From Globodera rostochiensis (Eukaryota; Nematoda; Chromadorea; Rhabditida; Heteroderidae), in the NCBI GenBank assembly GCA_018350325.1, contig JAEVLN010000041.1:314682-378681 (forward strand): a DNA stretch of 64,000 nt. Reading direction: 5' to 3'. Made by a program: the position numbers and the translations under genes. Shown here piece after piece: positions 38,548-51,000 of the stretch (its first letter is position 1; the number at the start of each line of letters is the position of its first letter). The notes under the pieces are model-generated. The model ran no database searches and was not told the DNA's origin. It saw only the letters and a list, made by a program, of their open reading frames with translations.

Positions 38548-38653
38548 TAAAACAAATGGAAACGATCTAATTATAGTAATTTCAAATTTTTATTCTGTAT
38601 TATTAAAAACATTATTAACTGGCACATTAAGAATTGAAAGGTATAAAAATTCT

Positions 38654-41563
38654 TAAGTCGAGTCAGCATCAAAAAGTATTTGCTCAGAAATTTTGTCAAA
38701 GCTGGCGAATTTGAATAGCCTCATAATTTGGTAGGATTCTAATGTTGCCGAAGCTAAAAGTAAATATAATTAATTCAACGTGGCATTGGAACCAGCAAAA
38801 CCTGCAGAAACTATTCCCGAAACTAACAGCACAACGTTACCGAAACGTTCTAAACAAAAACAGAATAATTTAATAAAATATCGGTGAAAACCTGCGTAGG
38901 ACTCGTCACGGCCCACGCTGCTGTAGAATTTGAACAGTGCGGCAATTACCTAAAACACAAACCAAGTTGAGAGAACGAAATGATTTTTTTACAAAATAAC
39001 AAAGAAAAGCTATTTCAATTGCCTGGTCTTTCCATTGTGATGTCAAACGTCGGGACTCGTTCGATATAAGTGTGGCATCGTTTCCTACAATGCAAATATC
39101 TCCTAAAAAACATTGCCACGAAAAAACTTAACCTAATCACATACTAGGTAAACAAACATCAATCATCAAAAATATCGAGCTCCAGGCACGTGCCCGGGGG
39201 TGGGGCATGTCGCCCCCTCCGAAAAATTGCACGCCCCCCCCCCGCATTTTTTTTTCTAATCACGTGCCTGTCGAGCTCCAGATATCGGTGATCCGCCCTG
39301 CCCAAACCTCACCACCATCACCGTTTTGGTTGTGATTGCCGCAGCTAAAAAGCAGCAATATCTTCAGGGTGACCAGCTCCTCTGGCGTCAGCTGCAGTTT
39401 CCTCAGTGGGGTGGACACCTCGTCAATGCAACGGTCTGTCATCTGTCTGTACAGTTTCTCTTGACGCCACTTTCGGTCCTCAGTAACCAAAGTCTGAATT
39501 AAACGTTTCTTATTTTCGAGGGTGGCAATGAACGCGCCGCCCTGGCAAAAGCGAAATCTATTCACCAAACATTTTGCAGAAAAATATCAACACCGGAGAA
39601 TCCCCCCCCCCATTTCATCGCTTGCTTTGCTTTCGTCTGGCAAAACATTAACACTCCTCGGCATGCAAGTCCCATTCGAAATGAGCCACATATCGTCAAG
39701 GCCCATCTGGGCTGTAAAGTAACCGTACTCGAGCACATTGCACGGCATAGCAAATCTTTTCAACAAAATCATCTGATCGCTCAATGGAAGCGAGCAAAAA
39801 ATTGGCAAAGTCTGAAGAGGCCGAAAATGAAAACCCGGACAGAAGTGAAGAGTCTAACCTGAATCCATTCGAACATAGAAAACATTTCAATTTGTGTGAC
39901 GTTGAAAAGGTCGGAACACAAAACAATTTTCATCAGCGTGTCTTGTGACTGCTTAACATTTGTTTTCGCAAATTGAACATCCCTTTCCCAAAATCAACAA
40001 TCTCGAAAAGTACGCGTTTTACTTGCTCACCAATAACAAGGGGCGAAGGGGCGTACGCCCCCCCCCCACTTCCACCCTTTCTTCCTGGGTATTCGGAGCA
40101 TGAGTTATATACCCAGTTTTTGTTATACGAAAGTACTTAATGTTTTAACGTTTTGTTCGAATCTTGTCTGGAGATTCGAAAACGGTAAACGTAACGAATT
40201 CGTTTATCTCTAGAGCTATTCTTTTTTCATAGGGCAACTCCAGTATTTACCCGACTCTCTCTCTCACATAACTTTGAAGTTTTTCCCGTAAAAACTGCCC
40301 ACCACAACTTTTGGTCCCTGTTTTGCCACATCGGATAGTCGTTTGGCTTCTGTCCGTGCTCGGATTAAAAAGAATTTCCGCGCACGAATCGCTTTATCAT
40401 TGGCGGTCAGCGAAGCCATTAATTCCAAAAGGCCGTCTCTGCTGCACAAAGGCATAATAGATTCGATCCCTGGCGAATGAAGTTGCTAAAATAGATATAA
40501 CTCCCTTGCAAATCTATTTTTGTCTACTGTCACCAACTTTTAACGCGTCATCGCTCGCTGTTGATGAAGTCGAAGGACACAACTGATTTGGGGAAGTGAC
40601 CGACGACCCAACCGGCGTTTGATAGCGGCGACGTCTCTGCCGACCAATCAGATCCCGCTTCGGCTGCAAAGCCTCACGACTCATTCCCATCTCAAGACAT
40701 CTGTAAAAAAGAAAAGAAAAAATATGCTCACGAAGGCGGACGTTATATGTCCTTGTTTTATTAGTAACCCTAATGGTAATACTAACTATAAGGTTTGTCC
40801 CCCCCCCATTTTTTGAAAAAATAAAAATATTTTTCAGTTAATTAAAAGGTGTTTCTAGGGGTAATCGGGAGCGTAGAATCCAGTTCTGGCATCCACGAGT
40901 CTGGGGTTCGGAATTGGTCGAAATGGATGCCAGAACTGGATTCTACGCTCCCGATTACCCCTAGAAACACCTTTTAATTGACTTTGAAAAATATTTGTAT
41001 TTTTTCAAAAAATGGGGGGGGGGACAAACCTTAGTATTACCACCCTAATCCTAAATAAAAACTCCACTTCCGAAATCGGCAAGAACGGCAAAGACGACGG
41101 GCCGAAACTTCGAGTTCGCAAAAGCCGGGTTTTTTGCACATCGTGTCTTGGTTATGCATTACAGCACTGGAAATTAGAGGTGCGCAATTGGTATTAATTG
41201 GAAGGGAATGGGGAAGTCGATGCTTACCGTCGAAAGAATGTTTTACAGCCAAGGCAGCTCATGCAACCTTAACAAAAAAGCACAGTTGGACAGTAAATGT
41301 ATAAGATATGAGCTAACACTGTTTTATTTTTGGTTGCCCAATGATTGAATTTGGATTCAGGAGAGTTGAGATTAAAAAATGTAACAAACCATAGTGTTTC
41401 CCGAAAGAAAGCTCTTTGCAAATCAAACAGAGTCCAATTTCTGAAAATGATTGGATTTGTATAGTATCTTTATGTGCATTGGCCTAAAGTCCGACATTTA
41501 ACGTGAAAACTTACTTTTGGGTGTACCGCCTCCACCTGCCGTTAACGGTTCCATCCGAATCAT
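38654..41563 (-). CDS. Nuclear hormone receptor
   Basis: The start at 41563 (MIRMEPLTAGGGGTPK) leads to the two-zinc-finger DNA-binding domain over exons 41390-41440, 41228-41267 and 41068-41166: CLICKELSFGKHYG, CMSCLGCKTFFRR, then TMCKKPGFCELEVSARRLC and CRSCRFRKCLEMGM from 40700 onward. Spacing of all eight Cys is standard. The ligand-binding domain follows in several exons (IEMFSMFEWIQ, TLPIFCSLPLSDQMILLKRF, KLQLTPEELVTLKILLLF, VIAALFKFYSSVGRDESYA, FGNVVLLVSGIVSAASATLE) and ends QILFDADST. Two MITEs lie in its introns. A run of ten G (39599-39608 on this strand) lies in or beside one ligand-domain exon, and the local join depends on its exact length. Subfamily not assigned. Confidence 0.9.
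39183..39270. mobile_element. 88-bp hAT-like MITE in an NHR intron
   Basis: Ends CAGGCACGTG and CACGTGCCTG with a perfect TCGAGCTC duplication (39175-39182 and 39271-39278). Confidence 0.93.
40775..41041. mobile_element. 267-bp hairpin MITE in an NHR DNA-binding-domain intron
   Basis: Nearly the whole element is one long inverted repeat (ends GGTAATACTAA and its complement, poly-C against poly-G, then long matching arms), flanked by a perfect ACCCTAAT duplication (40767-40774 and 41042-41049). The left arm has a 5-bp insertion. The right end lies 26 bp from the splice donor at 41067. Confidence 0.95.
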
Positions 41564-41569
41564 CTCTGA

Positions 41570-42870
41570 ATGGAACAGATGAGTCAGACATTTTAGGTGC
41601 ACTGACAATAATAAAGGACATTGAAATGAGTTGTTATAAGAAAGTACAAAACAAACTTTCTTTCGAAAAACACATCTCACGGCTGGGCTTACAAATGAGA
41701 GAAAGAGCAGAACTAAATTCACGAGTAAATTGTTCTGCAGCTTTTCGTTTATTCAAAAAATTTGACCCAAGGAGGAGACCATACTAAAATAAGCACCCAC
41801 CTTTAAGCTTTATTGATGCCTGAACTGATCAGTGATCCAAATATGTCGTTAATTAATCAATTTTTGTTTTAAATATGTTCTAGCCTTAAACACGAGGTTA
41901 GTCAATGCGAAGTTGTGACTAACAGACTACTATTAAAATAAGAAATATATACCCCGCAATGGCTTGTCCGAGCGCAGCAGATGCTTATTGTATTTTTTAC
42001 AAGTAAAAACGAACGGCCATCAACTCGTTTTTTGATCACTCGTTTGATTCAACTCGTTTCAAAAATAAACTCGTTTCCAAAAAAAAACGAGTTGATCTTT
42101 TACCGTAAAAACCCTTAAGACATAACCAATCGCAATCACCATGATTTATGCCCATAAAAACACTTTACAAATTCAACTAAGTTTTCGGATCCAAATAATA
42201 AAGTATAGGATACCGATGTTCTTTTGTAACTACATAGGTATGTAGAATGGTATTAATTTTTCTAATTTGTAAGTACGAAACATAATTTGGTTGCCGAGCA
42301 GTCAATTCCAATTTGTCTCTTTAGAAGGATTTGACGTAAAATATGAACCGCAATAGAATGAAAGGGGGAAGCTAACGGATAATCAATACCAAAAGCACAA
42401 GGTAATAAACCAATACAATCTTATTAATGTGAGCGAGGTTATTTATTCATCGCTAACTGAAATTTATTCCGAATTTTTTTCACAGAATACGTCGATAAAT
42501 TTATTTGACAAATCATTGTGTGAAAAAGTGGACCAATGAATCAGGGACGTGTAACCAAAGGGCGCGAGGGGGGCGAATGTAAAATTTCTTTTCCGGCGGC
42601 GCGGCCCGACGGGAACCCTCTAAAATGTTTTCCATTTTTGACACATGCGGCGATGAATAAACAAAATAAAAGGACACAACAAATTTTGTAAAAACTATTT
42701 GAACAAGAATGAAGTTGCGCGTATTTCGCGTTTTTCTGGTTACGTCCCTGAATGGAATTGTGGGTGTGGCGAGTGTTTTGTTATCACAAAATCAACAGCA
42801 GATGACATTTTTGAAAAGTATTTTGTTTCTTGTATGGACGTTTCTATTTGGAAAGCAATGATGATAGAAC
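41570..42870. other. Intergenic region, no gene supported
   Basis: AT-rich DNA with an imperfect AACTCGTTT / AAACGAGTT inverted repeat at 42023-42090. The short frames at 41503 and 42699 lack splice or domain support; the latter overlaps the antisense PMP3 gene. Confidence 0.5.
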
Positions 42871-42877
42871 CCATCGA

Positions 42878-43205
42878 TCAATACTGGAAAATGATGTAGA
42901 GGGCATGGATTATGCCGGGTATGTAGCCGAGAACGGTCAAGATGATGTTGATCAGAAGATGGATGGAGCAGCCCGTCTCCACGAACACGCCAAGGGGCTA
43001 AAACAACAACAACGGAAGGTCCTTTATCCCATTTTTGTTTACACACATTAATTTAGTGCTTAAAACCACAGCACCAATCAATTATTAAGTATTAACTATT
43101 TATGACCCTCAAGTAAAATATGATTTTTTAATTTGCTTAAAAAGAACCAACCGGTAAAAGGATGGCGCAAACAACTTTAAAAAAGTCAGAGAAGGTCACT
43201 GCCAT
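42878..43205 (-). CDS. PMP3 / UPF0057 family small membrane protein
   Basis: Two exons on the minus strand (43152-43205 and 42878-42997) give 57 residues, the usual family size. The protein starts MAVTFSDFFKVVCAILLP and continues PLGVFVETGCSIHLLINIIL and LGYIPGIIHALYIIFQY: two hydrophobic helices with the conserved Pro-Leu-Gly-Val-Phe and GYIPGIIHA motifs. Yeast Pmp3 and plant Rci2 relatives sit in the plasma membrane and influence membrane potential and salt or cold tolerance. The intron (154 nt) separates the two helices. Confidence 0.93.
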
Positions 43206-43721
43206 TTTAGAAAAGAATAAGAATATGATGTGTTGAAAAGGAAAGAATTAGTAGCGGTTTTGAATCTGAAATGTTGATGTATAGAGACTAAAGCTCAAAA
43301 ATAATCTCCAGACAGGTTTAAGCCCGTAATGTGCACATATGTACTGTAGCTGACTGTCCGAATTCATCGGGTTCTTCCTGTTTCGACCTAGGAAAAAGCC
43401 GTACAACGAAAGAAAAAAAAGGCGTGGGGGGGGGCAATGGTAAAATTTAACCAAAGGCAGTGCATGCAAAGAACGAATGGAGCGTGAGGGTGGTTGGGGG
43501 TGGTCGGTCCTTTCCTTTCCCAACGCCCCTTTCACCCTCCTTTCCCTTTCTCTCTATTTTGGGACTCTCTCTCACATTTGTTTTCGCCGTTGTTTGTGTG
43601 CTATGAATTACTAACAGTTCATTGATCACATTTCCTCACCAAACGACCAAATAGGAGGGGAGACAACGAAGAGGAGAAAGCACAGAGGAAGTGTTGCCAG
43701 AGGACGGGTCACAACAAACAA

Positions 43722-43877
43722 ATGTCGTGTCGCTGGGGCCGGATGGTAGAGGAGATAAAAAGCGATGAATCATCGGCCTATTCAAACTCAAAGCAGCAGC
43801 AGCAGCAGCAGCAAAACTTGGCTAGCAAATCGTCTATAAGCTTTCAACCTCAACTGCTTGATTTAAAAATCCACTGA
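43722..43877 (+). CDS. Possible exon with polyglutamine run
   Basis: A 51-codon frame starts MSCRWGRMVEEIKSDESSAY and contains seven Gln from a CAG repeat. It may be a first exon or a chance frame; no partner exon was found. Confidence 0.2.
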   Translation: MSCRWGRMVEEIKSDESSAYSNSKQQQQQQQNLASKSSISFQPQLLDLKIH

Positions 43878-43944
43878 ATAAAATGTGCGAGAAGAGTTCG
43901 TAGTATTAAAATTCGGCTCTAGGCTTAACATAGTAAGAAGTTGG

Positions 43945-44745
43945 CAAAAATGGTTGCCCCAGACCTTCAGCGCGGCAATCAGCTTTACGCCTGCTCTTTC
44001 CGTCTGCGCTACCGGCGGGGCGTCTTTTATAGGCTCTATGCCCCCACCCTGGCGTTTTTAACAATTTGAGTCTGGTGGCCACTTGAGTCTGGCCATTTGA
44101 GTCTGGTTAGAAGGAAAATTTTTTTAAATTAAATCTTCTAAAATAAGAAAGTCAAGCAACATCTAAAAAAATAGAACTTTCTTAAGCAAAAAACGGTAAT
44201 GGTGTCTTATATAGGTCCCCGAATTTTTTTTAAAAATCAGTTTTATGTAATTCTGAGAAGTACTCCGGGGTTATCGAGGTAGCTGATCACGAATATGACA
44301 TCAGATTTATCATTTAACATCATCCAATTCAACAAACGAATCCCAAGTACCATTTTTGGTAATACTTACTTATGCTGGTCCCCCCCCCCCCCATTTTTTT
44401 GAAAAAAATAAAAATAATTTCTACGTGGATAAAAAGGAGTTCATAGGGGTATTCGAGGCCGTAGATTCTGAATCTGATATTTATTTAGTTTTTTGAATGA
44501 TTTAAAGGCTAAAATTAATTTTAGAAAATTTTGAAATTTTCGAAAAATTGTTCGAATTCTGGGTCCGGGGTTTGAAATTGGTCGAAATAAATATCAGATT
44601 CAGAATCTACGGCCTCGAATATCCCTAGAAACTCCTTTTTATCAATTTTCCTTCTAACCAAAATGGCCAGACTCAAGTGGCCCAGACTCAAATGGCCAGA
44701 CTCAAGTGGCCCAGACTCAGATGGCCAGACTCAAACGACCCCTAC
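43945..44745. mobile_element. Foldback element with CTTGAGTCTGGCCA subrepeat arms
   Basis: The left arm (44067-44105) has three subrepeats of TTGAGTCTGG; the right arm (44662-44732) has five complements and ends ACGACCCCTACC. Inside, an inner hairpin (44341-44640) related to the 40775 MITE pairs TACGGCCTCGAATA with its complement. The left flank (43945-44062) matches the dispersed repeat of collagen intron 1. Confidence 0.75.
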
Positions 44746-44772
44746 CGAGGACACATCCTTACAATACAGTAT

Positions 44773-45592
44773 TGGTGAGTAGGGGTCAACTGCGTCTGGC
44801 CAACTGCGTCTGGCCAACTGCGTCTGGCCAACTGCGTCTGGGCCGACTGCGTCTTGGGGCCAACTGCGTCTGGGCCAACTGCGTCTCGCCAAAAAAAATA
44901 AATTTTTTAAAAACCGAGTTTTATTGCAGTAAGTGGCTAATATTTGTTGTAGATTTAACAGGCTTTTCCTTTTAAATTTTTCGTGCATTTTTCAACATTT
45001 TGAAGCCAACAATAAATTTTTCAAAAAATGTTCGACTTTGGGTTCGGAGTTAGGAATTGGTCAATGGAGGGAGGCTAGATTCGTATTCTACGCCTCCGAA
45101 TACTCCTAGAAACGACTTTTTCTCGACTTTGAAATTTTTTTATTTTTTTCCCAAAAAATCATATATGTTGATCATGAGTAGATGATGTCATATGATAAAT
45201 CTGATGTCATATTCATGATCGCCGATCTCGATAACCCCCGAGTACGTCTCAGAATTGGATAAACCCTATATTAAAGCAAAAATTCGGGACCAGTGAGAGA
45301 GAGACAGGATTGGTTACCTACATATTTTTTGTGATGAAAACCCAAAAAACGGGGTTTGTGAATCGGTTTAAATTTTGAAAAAAATTATTTTTAAAAAACT
45401 ATCCCTGTTAGCAACCCCTATGCTAATATGGAGTTAGCTTTTTTACCAATAGTAAAAAAAAATTTTTTTAAATTTTGGTGAGACGCAGTTGGCCCAGACG
45501 CAGTTGGCTCAGACGCAGTTGGCCCCGAGACGCAGTTGGCCAGACGCAGTTGGCTCAGACGCAGTTGGCCAGACGCAGTTGACCCGCTTCGG
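44773..45592. mobile_element. Foldback element with GGCCAACTGCGTCTG subrepeat arms
   Basis: The left arm (44780-44888) has about seven GGCCAACTGCGTCTG copies, the right arm (45480-45585) about seven complements. It begins AGTAGGGGTC and ends GACCCGCTTCG. The flanking 9-mers GTATTGGTG and GTATTGGTC match at 8 of 9 bases, the duplication length typical of MULEs. Confidence 0.87.
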
Positions 45593-45874
45593 TATTGGTC
45601 CACTTAAGCTTAAGGATTAACGCAACGCCAACATTTGCACTATTTTTATTATTTCAAAAATGACGTACTAAACGGACTAATTTGAAAGGTTAAAAAACAC
45701 GCCTAATGTGATGTTTAGAGAATGATAATATGCGCATTTAATTAAAACAACTTTTTGACAGCGAAAAAAGGTGAAAAACACGAAAAACTCAAAATTTGGC
45801 TAAAAGGAGAGAGAGGTGGAGGAAGAAAACAACAGCGCGGGAACTATCCGATCACTTAATGTCCGTTTTTTTTC

Positions 45875-47750
45875 ATGGCCACCAGCGTACCCATTCTCAA
45901 GCCCAACAGGTTTGTTTTCAAGGGCCATGGGAAGAAGTCGTCCACTCCCGAAATCCGAAAGAATTATTAGAATCTAATTAAAAAAGAAATTACACTAATA
46001 CCGGAATTTAGGATTGTTCATCAAATCGCATTGAATTACTCCTTTTCCCTATTTGCACCGTTTGTTTAGTTGATCCCTTGTGGGCCTTCCGATCCGGATG
46101 ATCTCTGCTCGACCGCGTCCCCTTACGACTCGGACCCTGTTCTGATTCCTTCCGGCGCCTTTCCGCCTGAGGACGACCGCCCCTTACCACCGGTAAACTC
46201 CCGGACATTGCCAGGCGGTGGTTCTCTGGGAGCTGCGATGCGTTTCTCTACTTTGGGCAGTGACTGTTCTTCCTCTTATTACGGACTTCCCGGAGGAGTC
46301 GAAAGCGCGAGAGGGCCGGTCACGGCGAGGTTGGCTTTGGCTTGTTCGTCGTTATTAGTAGGGCTGCTCACGGTCGGTTAACCGAACCGAAACCGAAAAC
46401 CGGATTTTTTGGCCCAAAAACCGAAAACCGGGGGTCGTAAAACTGGCCTAACCGAAAACCGGGGGTCGTAAAACTGGCCTAACCGAAAACCGGGGGTACC
46501 GGTTTAAAACCGACCGTGAGCAACCCTAGTTATTAGCCACGGATTTTCTTTCCTCCTAACCTTCTCAGAAGGGTCCTTCGTGCCAACCTCCGTGTCGTTC
46601 TCGGCTCCACGGCATTGGCTTTTCTTGGCGCTGTCCTTTTGGGTTTCGGCATTTGCGTGATGCTTTTCCCCAACGATATGGGTTTTTTGATTTTATTTTT
46701 TTAATGCATTTCTAAAAATGCGTTTTTAGCACCAAAGTCAAAATTCCAAAAAAGGTTTTTTCTCTTTGAGTGGGTATCGTTTCTTTCGTTCCCAAACATT
46801 TTTGATATAAACAAATGATGTCAGACAAATCTGGACCATCAAAAACGGTATTTTTTACTGTTGAGCATGCTTTATCGATAAATCGTGTAAATTTTTTAAG
46901 GTACGAAACCAATTTTATTTTCAACATTCAAAAACCCCGAAAATCATTTATTGAATAGAATAAAAAAGGAGTTCAATTTTGGGGAAATCAAAAACTGGGG
47001 ATTTTATTGTGGCCTTGGGTGCAATAGAGCTGAATTCGCTGTCGAGAGTTTTTTGTACGCATACGCTAAAAATACAACTAAAACTTTAAATCAATTCTTT
47101 TTCTGAAAAGTAAAAGGTGTGATCCTTTAGCAAAGTTATAAGCTGTTGCACAGGGCCGTACCCAGAAAAAAATTTTTGGGAGGGGGAATTTGAACCATCT
47201 GAGCTCGGCGCTCAAATGGCTTTTCCATCTGAGCGCCAAGGTATTTTATTTTAAGGAATTTTCAAAAAAGCAAATTTTTTTTTTATTTTTGATGGCAATT
47301 TGTTAAAAAAATTGTAAAAGTGAAAAACAAAGGGTCCCCCCTCTTGTTTTTTTTTTGTCAAATTTCATTTTGGGGGGAGGGAATTCCCCCCCCCCTTCCC
47401 CCCCCCCTGGTTACGGCCCTGCTGTTGCATAATATTGAGCAATATTGTGTGCTATTTGACGGTCCAGATTTGCCTGACATCATTTGTTATATGAGAAAAC
47501 TGTTTGGGAACGAAACGTACTCGGGAACGAACTGAGTGGGAACGAAACGTACCTTCCCCTTTTCTTTGGCTTTGCTTTTAAAAATTCCCCTCGCACAGAT
47601 GTGCACGGTTGGATTTTCCTGGTGGTGGGCGTGCTGTTCGCCATCCCCGGGTTCTACCACGTTTGGTACATCGGCTGCACTCTCTGCGGACGGTCCGGCT
47701 ACAGCTTCGAGAACTTGCCAACCTTCACAAAGCCCAATCTCCCCTATTGA
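45875..47750 (+). CDS. TMEM134-like two-helix membrane protein
   Basis: The firmly supported part has three exons. The first, from about 46069, is acidic and Pro-rich (SDPDDLCSTASPYDSDPVLI) and ends near 46331 in PVTAR. The second (46568-46679) has the first helix: RRVLRANLRVVLGSTALAFL then GAVLLGFGICVMLFPNDM. The last (47599-47750) has the second helix and family end: DVHGWIFLVVGVLFAIPGFY, HVWYIGCTLCGRSGYSF, ENLPTF. The LVPGVYH-type turn and the GY-F-LP ending match TMEM134/TMEM230 proteins of the endomembrane system. The start is uncertain; MATSVPILKPNR at 45875 is one option. Both large introns contain MITEs. Confidence 0.75.
46359..46528. mobile_element. 170-bp hAT-like MITE, TSD GTTATTAG
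   Basis: Ends TAGGGCTGCTCACGGTCGGT and ACCGACCGTGAGCAACCCTA, interior of AACCGAAAACCGG repeats, and a perfect GTTATTAG duplication (46351-46358 and 46529-46536). It lies inside an intron of the TMEM134-like gene. Confidence 0.93.
46735..47530. mobile_element. Foldback element split by a hAT-like MITE
   Basis: Arms CGTTCCCAAACA...ACAAATGATGTCAG (46776-46840) and the complement (47460-47515) pair over about 80 bp. A younger element (47151-47421) sits in the loop. Confidence 0.75.
47151..47421. mobile_element. 271-bp hAT-like MITE, TSD CTGTTGCA
   Basis: Ends CAGGGCCGTACCCAG and CTGGTTACGGCCCTG, with a perfect CTGTTGCA duplication (47143-47150 and 47422-47429). It lies inside the loop of the foldback element above. 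Confidence 0.93.
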
Positions 47751-48050
47751 TCGGAGCCTCTCCCCAAATAGTCAGTGTCTCATTGTGTCCATTCATTCCG
47801 CTTGTGGCCATATCTTGCCAATTCAACAATCACTTACACTCTCACCCCCAAATCTCTTCTACCTCCATCGGACATTGAGTTTGTTGCATAATCAAACCAT
47901 TTAAGCACCTTCTTTCTATTCACATCACAGTCTTGTTTCCAAATTTAATTTTTATGGCAATTTGCTATTTCTTACATTATTCATTTTTTTGTTTTGCAAA
48001 TGCTTTATTGGATAAAGACGGTATGCAACCGAATGAGGCAAAAGTTCGTT

Positions 48051-51000
48051 TTAGTTTCGATTGGACATCTCTGTCTCTTTTTGGCCCTCTTCGAATTGCG
48101 TCTGGACGCATTTCCCGTTCAGTGCGTAGAATGGAGGGCAGCAGCTTGGTTGGGTGCACTGTGCCAACTGCTGGGCCATTTGTGAGCAGTTTTGGCTTGT
48201 TGCGCCGGCATCGGATTGGTGGCACAGTCGGCTCAGAAACAATATTTTATGGCAATTAGGCCGAATGGGACACGCGAGGAAATTGCATGCACTGGACTCG
48301 TAGGATTTGTCACTGTTGGGGTGGGGAAAGGAATGGCTTTTCCTCGGGGCGTGTCAGACCGAATCCTCACCTCAGGCACACCTCGCTCAAGCAGGTCCTT
48401 GTCCGACTACGGATCCTTCGAAACGATGACAATGAATTTAAGAAGCTGATCTGCTGACCAACCCACAGCCTCCACAGGGACGTGAACAATCGCTCCACGG
48501 CCCCCACTCGCCCCAAATGTCTTTGCCCGGCAAAAATGTCTTTAAGCCAAGTGGAGTCGGTGCCTCCTCCGTTGTTCGGTTGCCTGTATTTGGGCCATTT
48601 AGGCCGCCCATTCGTTGGATCGATGCTGGAAGCCGAGCTGAAGCGAGAAATTGCACCAAAATGACCGTTGATCAGCAACTGACTTGCCCGGACGCGTATT
48701 TGGAAACCGATGTCTTGTGAGAGTTGGGCACGGAAGAGAATGGCCATTTGGTTGTGCTCCGAAATCAGTTGTCCAGCAAAGCGTTGATCGCAACAAAATC
48801 TAGGCAGATTGGTGGGAGGGACCTTCTGGTCGAAGAATTATCACCTGGCCCCCGTGAGTCGCTGATCCGTGGCCAATTTCAACTCAACGTAATCCAAACA
48901 AATGTTGCCACAAAACATTGAAAAGTCGTTGATGAACTCGGCCATAACTCGCGTTCCCTGTGGAGAGCGAACGACCCAATTGCACTGCTGCCCCACCTCA
49001 TAGCCATCCTTGGAATAGCCTGGGGCAAAGCCGATCACTGATGGAAAGTCCTCGGCCAAACCCACCGGGCGATTCCAACTGTTCCCAAGTGTCAAGCTCC
49101 AGACTCAGATCCCCGCCACAAATCGCATCTGACCATCATAGGGGAGGACAATGCCAATGCCAATGCCACCCCCACCCCCCTCCCCCCCCAATTCCCCCCC
49201 AACTCACTTCGCGACTTCTGGGCCCTTTCACATTTGCTCCCACCATATCCGCTCGGACAAATGCATTCAGAACACCGCGACGGATTGGAATAGCCGTCGT
49301 TTAAACAATGTGCTTGAGAAGATGAGTGCTGGTCGGAGTCGGATGATGCGCCGACCGACTGAAGTTGCGGGATCCCGCCACATTTATCTGATCTAAGCAA
49401 TTTGGGTGAGCAAAAGAAGTACATTTGTGACTGATTAGTTCACCGACCCGCACAATAGGCCTTATTGACAGCCATCACCTGGAGAATTGGGTTTGTACAG
49501 AGGAAAAGTGAGGAGAGAGAGGAACAAACGTCATAAAAGGCGAGGCGATCCCTTAATTATCCTCGGGAACAAAATTCTGACAGTTACAGCGACTGATTGA
49601 CTGACCTTTGTCCGATGGTCGATTGGAAGAGCATGTTCCTGAAAAAGTGCATAAATTTCATTAAAAGTTAGCAACTTAGCGATCAGAGTTTGGCTCGTTC
49701 CGTCGGAGCTGAAGGCGGTCGAGCCGTAATGCCTTTAGCGGATGGGAAATGTTAGGGTCAATTACACTTTGGCACGGCACTCACATCACCGAGCCGTAAT
49801 CATAGGGCAGTCCCAGTGTCAGAATCTCGTCGTCGTCGCGAAGCTGGAAGTCGGCCATGTAGGAAGGCAGAACAAACTCCTGAAACCTTTTAAATGGGCG
49901 CTTTCTCACCATGATCGATGAATCAAAACGGCTCATTATTAAATTTATTGATGGACTCACTTTTTCCACTTGAACATATTTCCACGCATCCGGACGTGAC
50001 TGTTCATGCCAAAGACCTAAACATTTATTCCCATTTTTGGTTTATGAACGTTGACGGCACCCAACACGTGGCCAATTTCATGCTCGACAATGCCAAGCTT
50101 AAGAGTTTGTATGTTTCAGGGCAAGTGCCAACGGCATTGGCACCCTTTCGCAGCCGCTCCCAATGGACACGCCCTGACGCCCCCCGTAACGGCCAATCAT
50201 CGAATAGCATCTGAGGGAAAGGAAAAGCTAATTGGGCAATTGGGAGGGAGGGAAGCTTCAAATAACCCTCCGCCCTTGAAGAAGTCCACAAAGTCTTCCT
50301 CTTCCCCAGTCGCCGATGGCTCCCGGTCTAAGTGCTCAAATGTAACGCAGGTGTTATTCTCCCAATAGGCTAAGGCATTCGCAATTTGTTGAATGGCCAT
50401 TAAATCTGAAAGTCCAAAACGAGAAAATACAAAAAAATGAATTACTAATTAATTACCAAGTGAATCGTGCAAATGAAATTTGATTGGCATTCGTTGCCAA
50501 AAAGTGTCCGGGTCGGCACTGATACTGCGCTTTGAGGACGGTGGGCGTGGGAGGGCTTGAACGTCTTTTTGGCGATTATTTTGCACTTTTTTAAGTCTCG
50601 TTAGAATGGCTTCAATTTGTCGTTCACTTAAGAAAATGTCGCCTAAAGGGATGTTGTTGCCGTCTTTCATTGAGCCGCTGCAGAAAACACTGACCTTCGA
50701 AAAGGACAGGTGCCATTAAAGCGCTGACGTTGGGCTGGGCCGGACTAATCGACACCGGCCTCACTTTGTCCGCTTCATTCTGTGGATGTACTGTTATGAC
50801 CGCCCTCACCTGTCCCCTAACTTACGTCGTGGCTGAAAGTTCTGTGTCCGTATTCCTTGCGATGCACAAACTCTTTGGCTTTTGCCAATTTCTCTTCCAA
50901 ATTTACAATTCTGCTCCCACTCATTTTGGCAAAATGCAATCTCAGCTCCTCAAAAAGAGTCTTTGGCGGTTCGTGCCAATTGTCGGGGACGTGCCGCCGA

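Noticed and set aside
42699..43051. Forward frames at 42699 and 42830
   Set aside because: They are antisense to the two-exon PMP3-family gene, which has full family motifs.
49990..50080. Loss of the third zinc His in the astacin ([11 protein letters not shown])
   Set aside because: That reading runs through an intron; after splicing the motif is [17 protein letters not shown].
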